Source: Aquipseudomonas alcaligenes
Lineage (GTDB): Bacteria; Pseudomonadota; Gammaproteobacteria; Pseudomonadales; Pseudomonadaceae
Length of the DNA: 64,000 nt
Assembly: GCF_900156545.1 (NCBI RefSeq)
Contig: NZ_FTNW01000004.1
Span: 434,001-498,000, forward strand
Direction of reading: 5' to 3'
Each line of letters opens with the position of its first letter. Position 1 is the first letter of the stretch. A program made the translations under genes and the position numbers. Shown one piece after another: positions 60,351 through 64,000 of the stretch. The notes under the pieces are model-generated. The model saw only the letters and a program-made list of their open reading frames with translations, was not told the origin of the DNA and searched no databases.

Positions 60351-60376
60351 GATAAGAACAACAGCTGGAGGTCATC

Positions 60377-62137
60377 GTGGCACATCAAGGAAGAGGCCTG
60401 GCGGTTGCCGGCCTGGCATTGCTCGGCACACTGCCCCTGGGACTGGCGCAGGCGTTTCAGGTGCGTTCGGGGGACTGGACCACCTCGCTCGACACCACCG
60501 TCTCCTACGGCGTCAGCTACCGCATGGAGGGCCAGGACGACAAGCTGATCGCCCGTGCCAACGGCGGCAGCGGCAGCAACTCGGGGCTGATCAACTCCGA
60601 CGACGGCAACCTGAACTTCAGGAAGGGCGACCTGTTCTCCGAGATGGTCAAGGTGGTCTCGGAGATGGACCTGCGCTACCAGGAGCGCCACGGCGTGTTC
60701 ATCCGCGGCCGCGCCTTCTACGACTTCGAGCTGGAAGACGACTCACGCCGCCACCGCGAGATCAGCGACGGCGGCCTGGACGAGGCCGGCTCCAGCATCG
60801 ATCTGCTGGATGCCTTCGTCTACGGCAGCTGGACGGTGGGCGAGCGCGACCTCAATGCCCGCCTCGGGCGCCAGGTGATCAACTGGGGCGAGGGGCTGTT
60901 CTATCAGAACGGTATCGGCGCAACCAATCCGGTGGACATCAACGCCCTGCGCGCACCCGGCTCGGAAGTGAAGGAGGCCTACATGCCCACCTTCATGGTC
61001 TACGGCTCCTTTGAGCTGCGCGACAACCTCACCGTGGAGGGCTACTGGCAGCCGGGCAAGGCCTGGGAAGCCTCGAAGATCGACCCCTGCGGCACCTACT
61101 TCTCCACCCTCGACCCGCTCGGCGAGGACTGCGAGTACCTGTCCGCCGCGCCGCTGCAGGAGCAGATCACCGGCCGGGTTGGCGAGGCGCTGGCCTTCGA
61201 CAGCCCGGCCGCCGCGCAGGCCTGGGCCAGCAGCCTGGCGCCTGGCCTGGTCAACAATCTGCTGCGCGGCTACATCCCCACAACCTTCATCCCGCGCGCC
61301 CAGGACATCGACGGCGACGATTCGGCCCAGTACGGCCTGGCCCTGCGCTGGTACGTGCCGGAGCTGAACGACACCGAGCTGGGCTTCTACTATCTGCGCT
61401 ACAACATGCAGGTACCGATGATCGGCCTCACCGTCGGCCAGCCCGTAGTGTTGCCGGTGGTCGGCGCACTGCCCGATGCCAGCAGCTCGCGCTACTACGC
61501 CGAGTACCTGGAGAAGCGCGACCTGTTCGGCATCAGCTTCAACACCTCGATTGGCGGCGACAGCATCTTCAACGGCCTGTCGCTGGCCGGCGAGCTGAGC
61601 TACCGGCCGGATACGCCGATCGCCCTCGGCCTCAACGAGTACCTGCCGACCGCGCTGCTCAACCCGGACGGCCTGCCGGTCGGCACCCGCCTCGACGGCT
61701 ACCGCGAGAAGGACATGTTCCAGGCCTCGCTGGCCGCCATCTACAACTTCAACGGCCTGCTCGGCTCGGACTCGGCCGCACTGTTCTCCGAACTGGTGGC
61801 CAGCCGCGTACAGGGCCTGGAGTCGGACGTCGACTACTACGAGGCCACCAGCAGCGCCTACGGCGCCCAGGCCAGCCTGCAGCTGACCTACACCAACGTG
61901 TTCAACCTGGTGAACCTGGTGCCCAGCGTCGGCTACCAGTACAGCATCAACGGCGTGGCGCCCCAGCTCACCAACGGCCTGGACGAGGAAGCGCAGAGCT
62001 GGTCGGTGGGCCTCGACGCGATCTACCAGGAATCGCTGACGGTCGGCGCCAAGTACGTCGGCTACAGCGGTGGCGGCATTTCCAACAAGCGCACCGACCG
62101 CGACTACCTGACCTTCAACGTCAAATACAGCTTCTGA
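60377..62137 (+). CDS. DUF1302 outer-membrane beta-barrel protein
   Basis: The 586-aa protein has a signal peptide (to about residue 26) and alternating beta strands typical of a large outer-membrane barrel: FQVRSGDWTTSLDTTVSYGVSYR at the start, GRQVINWGEGLFYQNGIGATNPVD in the middle, and a C-terminal aromatic ending in VKYSF. DUF1302 is nearly always paired with DUF1329; they are thought to move or process hydrophobic compounds. The start is GTG at 60377, following GGAGG. Confidence 0.88.
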   Translation: MAHQGRGLAVAGLALLGTLPLGLAQAFQVRSGDWTTSLDTTVSYGVSYRMEGQDDKLIARANGGSGSNSGLINSDDGNLNFRKGDLFSEMVKVVSEMDLRYQERHGVFIRGRAFYDFELEDDSRRHREISDGGLDEAGSSIDLLDAFVYGSWTVGERDLNARLGRQVINWGEGLFYQNGIGATNPVDINALRAPGSEVKEAYMPTFMVYGSFELRDNLTVEGYWQPGKAWEASKIDPCGTYFSTLDPLGEDCEYLSAAPLQEQITGRVGEALAFDSPAAAQAWASSLAPGLVNNLLRGYIPTTFIPRAQDIDGDDSAQYGLALRWYVPELNDTELGFYYLRYNMQVPMIGLTVGQPVVLPVVGALPDASSSRYYAEYLEKRDLFGISFNTSIGGDSIFNGLSLAGELSYRPDTPIALGLNEYLPTALLNPDGLPVGTRLDGYREKDMFQASLAAIYNFNGLLGSDSAALFSELVASRVQGLESDVDYYEATSSAYGAQASLQLTYTNVFNLVNLVPSVGYQYSINGVAPQLTNGLDEEAQSWSVGLDAIYQESLTVGAKYVGYSGGGISNKRTDRDYLTFNVKYSF

Positions 62138-62148
62138 GAGGGAACGCC

Positions 62149-63501
62149 ATGCACAGTCTGCGAATCACCCTGCTGGCCGCTGCCCTGCTGGCCGCCACCC
62201 CGGCCCTGGCCCAGGTCGGCGCCGACCAGGTTGCCCGTCTCGGCCAGGACCTCACCCCGCTGGGCGCGGAAAAGGCCGGCAACGCCGCCGGCACCATTCC
62301 CGCCTGGGACGGCGGCCTGGCCAAGGACAGCGGCGCCTTCGACGCCAAGGCCGGTTACAAGGACCCATTCGCCGCCGACCAGCCGCTGTTCAGCATCAGC
62401 GCCGCCAATGCCGAGCAGTACCGCGCCAACCTCAGCCCTGGCCAACTGGCCATGCTCAAACGCTATTCCGGGACCTGGAAGCTCAACGTCTACCCAAGCC
62501 GCCGCTCCGCCTCCTACCCGGACAAGGTGTATGCCGCGATCAAGGGCAACGCCGCCAGTGCCAGGCTGATCGAGAACGGCAATGGCATCGCCGACTTCAA
62601 GGTGGCCACGCCCTTCCCGATTCCACAGTCGGCCCTGGAGGTGCTGTGGAACCACCTGGTGCGCTACCGCGGCGACAGCGTCAAGCGCTACTACGCCCAG
62701 GCCGTGCCGCACGCCAGCGGCGACTATTTCATGACCCAGATCGAGGACCTGTTCCTGTTCAACCAGGATGCCGGCGATTACGCCAAGGACAACGGCAACG
62801 TGCTGTTCTACTTCCGCCAGTCGGTGCTCGCCCCGGCGCGTCTGGCTGGCACCGAGCTGCTGGTCCACGAGACCGTCAACCAGGTCAAGGAGCCGCGCCT
62901 GGCCTGGCTCTATGCTGCCGGCCAGCGCCGTGTACGACGCACGCCGAACGTGGCCTACGACTCGCCCGGCACCGCCTCCGAGGGCATGCGCACCACTGAC
63001 AACTTCGACATGTTCTCCGGCGCGCCGGACAGGTATGACTGGCAGCTGGTGGGCAAGCAGGAGCTGTATGTGCCCTACAACAGCTACCGTTTCGCGGCCA
63101 AGACCAACAAGTACAGCGATATCGTCCAGCCCGGCCACGTCAACCCGGACCTGCTGCGCTACGAGCTTCATCGCGTGTGGCACGTGCGCGCCACCCTCAA
63201 GGCCGGCCAGCGCCACCAGTACAAGCAGCGCGACATGTACTTCGACGAGGACAGCTACCAGATCCTGGTGGTGGACCATTACGACAACCGCGACAACCTG
63301 TGGCGCCTCGGCGAGTCCTACACCATCAACCTGTATGACCAGCCGCTGGTATGGACCAAGGGCGACGCCGTATATGACCTGATCGGTGGCCGTTATGTGA
63401 TCGGCATATTGTCCAATGAAGAACCGGCGGAGCAGTTCGATATTGCCCTGAAGCCGACCGATTTCACCCCGGCGCAATTGCGCCGTGACAGTCGTCGCTG
63501 A
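62149..63501 (+). CDS. DUF1329 periplasmic protein
   Basis: The 450-aa protein has a signal peptide (MHSLRITLLAAALLAATPALA) and the DUF1329 layout, resembling LolA/LolB-type lipid-binding folds: EKAGNAAGTIPAWDGG near the N-terminus, then LAWLYAAGQRRVRRTPNVAYDSP and KRDMYFDEDSYQILVVDHYD-like blocks. It is coupled to DUF1302 (11-base gap). Placed beside two polyester depolymerases, it may handle hydrophobic breakdown products. A partner RND transporter is not in this window. Confidence 0.88.
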   Translation: MHSLRITLLAAALLAATPALAQVGADQVARLGQDLTPLGAEKAGNAAGTIPAWDGGLAKDSGAFDAKAGYKDPFAADQPLFSISAANAEQYRANLSPGQLAMLKRYSGTWKLNVYPSRRSASYPDKVYAAIKGNAASARLIENGNGIADFKVATPFPIPQSALEVLWNHLVRYRGDSVKRYYAQAVPHASGDYFMTQIEDLFLFNQDAGDYAKDNGNVLFYFRQSVLAPARLAGTELLVHETVNQVKEPRLAWLYAAGQRRVRRTPNVAYDSPGTASEGMRTTDNFDMFSGAPDRYDWQLVGKQELYVPYNSYRFAAKTNKYSDIVQPGHVNPDLLRYELHRVWHVRATLKAGQRHQYKQRDMYFDEDSYQILVVDHYDNRDNLWRLGESYTINLYDQPLVWTKGDAVYDLIGGRYVIGILSNEEPAEQFDIALKPTDFTPAQLRRDSRR

Positions 63502-63523
63502 CCCGCTTGAATATATAAGTGAG

Positions 63524-64000
63524 TCAGCGCGGGGACACTTGCAGGTAATTGCAGACCAGTCGCGAAAGTTCTCCCGGGATATGTTCCCGGGGGGTCGTGC
63601 CGAGGCTGCCGACCATGGTCAGGTAGTTCAGGCCGGAGAGCAGCATGTGCGCACTGAGGTCGGCGGCCTGTTCCGGGGCGGGGTGCTGCAGGCTGTCGCG
63701 GTGGCTCAGCACGATGCTGGCGAACGCCTGGCCGATGTGGGCGTTGAGCTGGTGGAAGCGCTGGCGGAACTGCGGGTCCATCGAGCTACGCCGGATCAGC
63801 GCGCGGAGCAGGCCCTCGCTGCCGTCGAACAGGCGTACCACGCCGCGGATAAAGGCCTCCACCTGGGCGTCCAGCGGCAGCGGCTGACGTGTCAGGTCGG
63901 CCACCAGGCTGTCCACGGCGGTGCGGCTCTGCTCGACGAAGTGCTGGTGTACGGCATACAGCAGCACGTCCTTGTCGCCGAGCAGGCGGTAGAAGGTGCC
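63524..64000 (-). CDS. TetR-family transcriptional regulator (N-terminus beyond the window)
   Basis: The frame is open to the window end. The last readable part, GTFYRLLGDKDVLLYAVHQHF, is the end of a TetR helix-turn-helix (usual gtfYryFgsKeaLl), and the C-terminal ligand domain of about 140 residues follows. It ends 22 bases from the DUF1329 stop, converging. It could control the depolymerase and DUF1302/1329 genes, for which two similar dyads are present, but this is inferred. Confidence 0.85.
   Translation of the reverse strand, partial: GTFYRLLGDKDVLLYAVHQHFVEQSRTAVDSLVADLTRQPLPLDAQVEAFIRGVVRLFDGSEGLLRALIRRSSMDPQFRQRFHQLNAHIGQAFASIVLSHRDSLQHPAPEQAADLSAHMLLSGLNYLTMVGSLGTTPREHIPGELSRLVCNYLQVSPR

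Overview
The window reads as an origin-proximal chromosome segment of a GC-rich Pseudomonas (sensu lato). It opens with mnmG-rsmG-parA-parB, then atpIBEFHAGDC, glmU, a DeoR-type regulator and glmS, in the order known from P. aeruginosa. Three exact DnaA boxes in the first 2.8 kb support origin proximity. No rRNA, tRNA or CRISPR was seen, and no complete insertion sequence. Codon use is Pseudomonas-like throughout except in two AT-richer effector/immunity patches.

Region by region: (1) 1-4.3 kb holds tRNA and rRNA modification plus chromosome partition genes. (2) 4.3-11.5 kb is the F1Fo ATP synthase operon, with a clear promoter and four hairpins between genes. (3) 11.6-15.8 kb is the UDP-GlcNAc/glucosamine-6-P block ending at glmS, whose 3' end is the attTn7 target. 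(4) 15.8-43.7 kb is one leftward 28-kb type VI secretion cluster in the same gene order as the P. aeruginosa H2-T6SS: tssA-B-C-E, a cargo cassette, tssF-G-clpV, sigma-54 activator, small lipoprotein, FHA, tssJ-K-L-M, phosphatase, kinase, vgrG. It ends in a predicted peptidoglycan-targeting effector and its immunity gene. A PAAR-metallopeptidase effector with two small lipoproteins sits inside the structural operon between tssE and tssF. Hcp is not encoded here. (5) 44.3-46.8 kb is a LemA/DUF2207 pair.

(6) 46.7-57.9 kb is a zinc-scarcity island. One perfect Zur-type palindrome at 54025-54037 lies between two divergent units. Leftward is an eight-gene operon: folE2, znuC, znuB, znuA, hisI2, yidD, pyrC2, thrS2. 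Rightward is dksA2, a COG0523 GTPase and DUF1826; beyond a small inverted-repeat element lie a secreted Cys-rich protein and a second COG0523 GTPase. Together these would import zinc, deliver it by metallochaperones, and replace zinc enzymes with paralogues when zinc is short. (7) 58.3-64 kb carries two tandem extracellular polyester (mcl-PHA type) depolymerase-like genes, a divergent DUF1302-DUF1329 outer-membrane/lipid pair and a truncated TetR regulator.

The points most worth following up are the single-operator zinc island (with DUF1826 carrying an HxD...H...R signature), the T6SS cargo cassettes and their immunity candidates, small mobile repeats that supply coding or translation signals (inside vgrG, between tssE and tssC, and at two convergent stop codons), and a parS-like site inside folE2. 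All function calls come from reading the sequence and from memory of the families; no alignment or database search was run.
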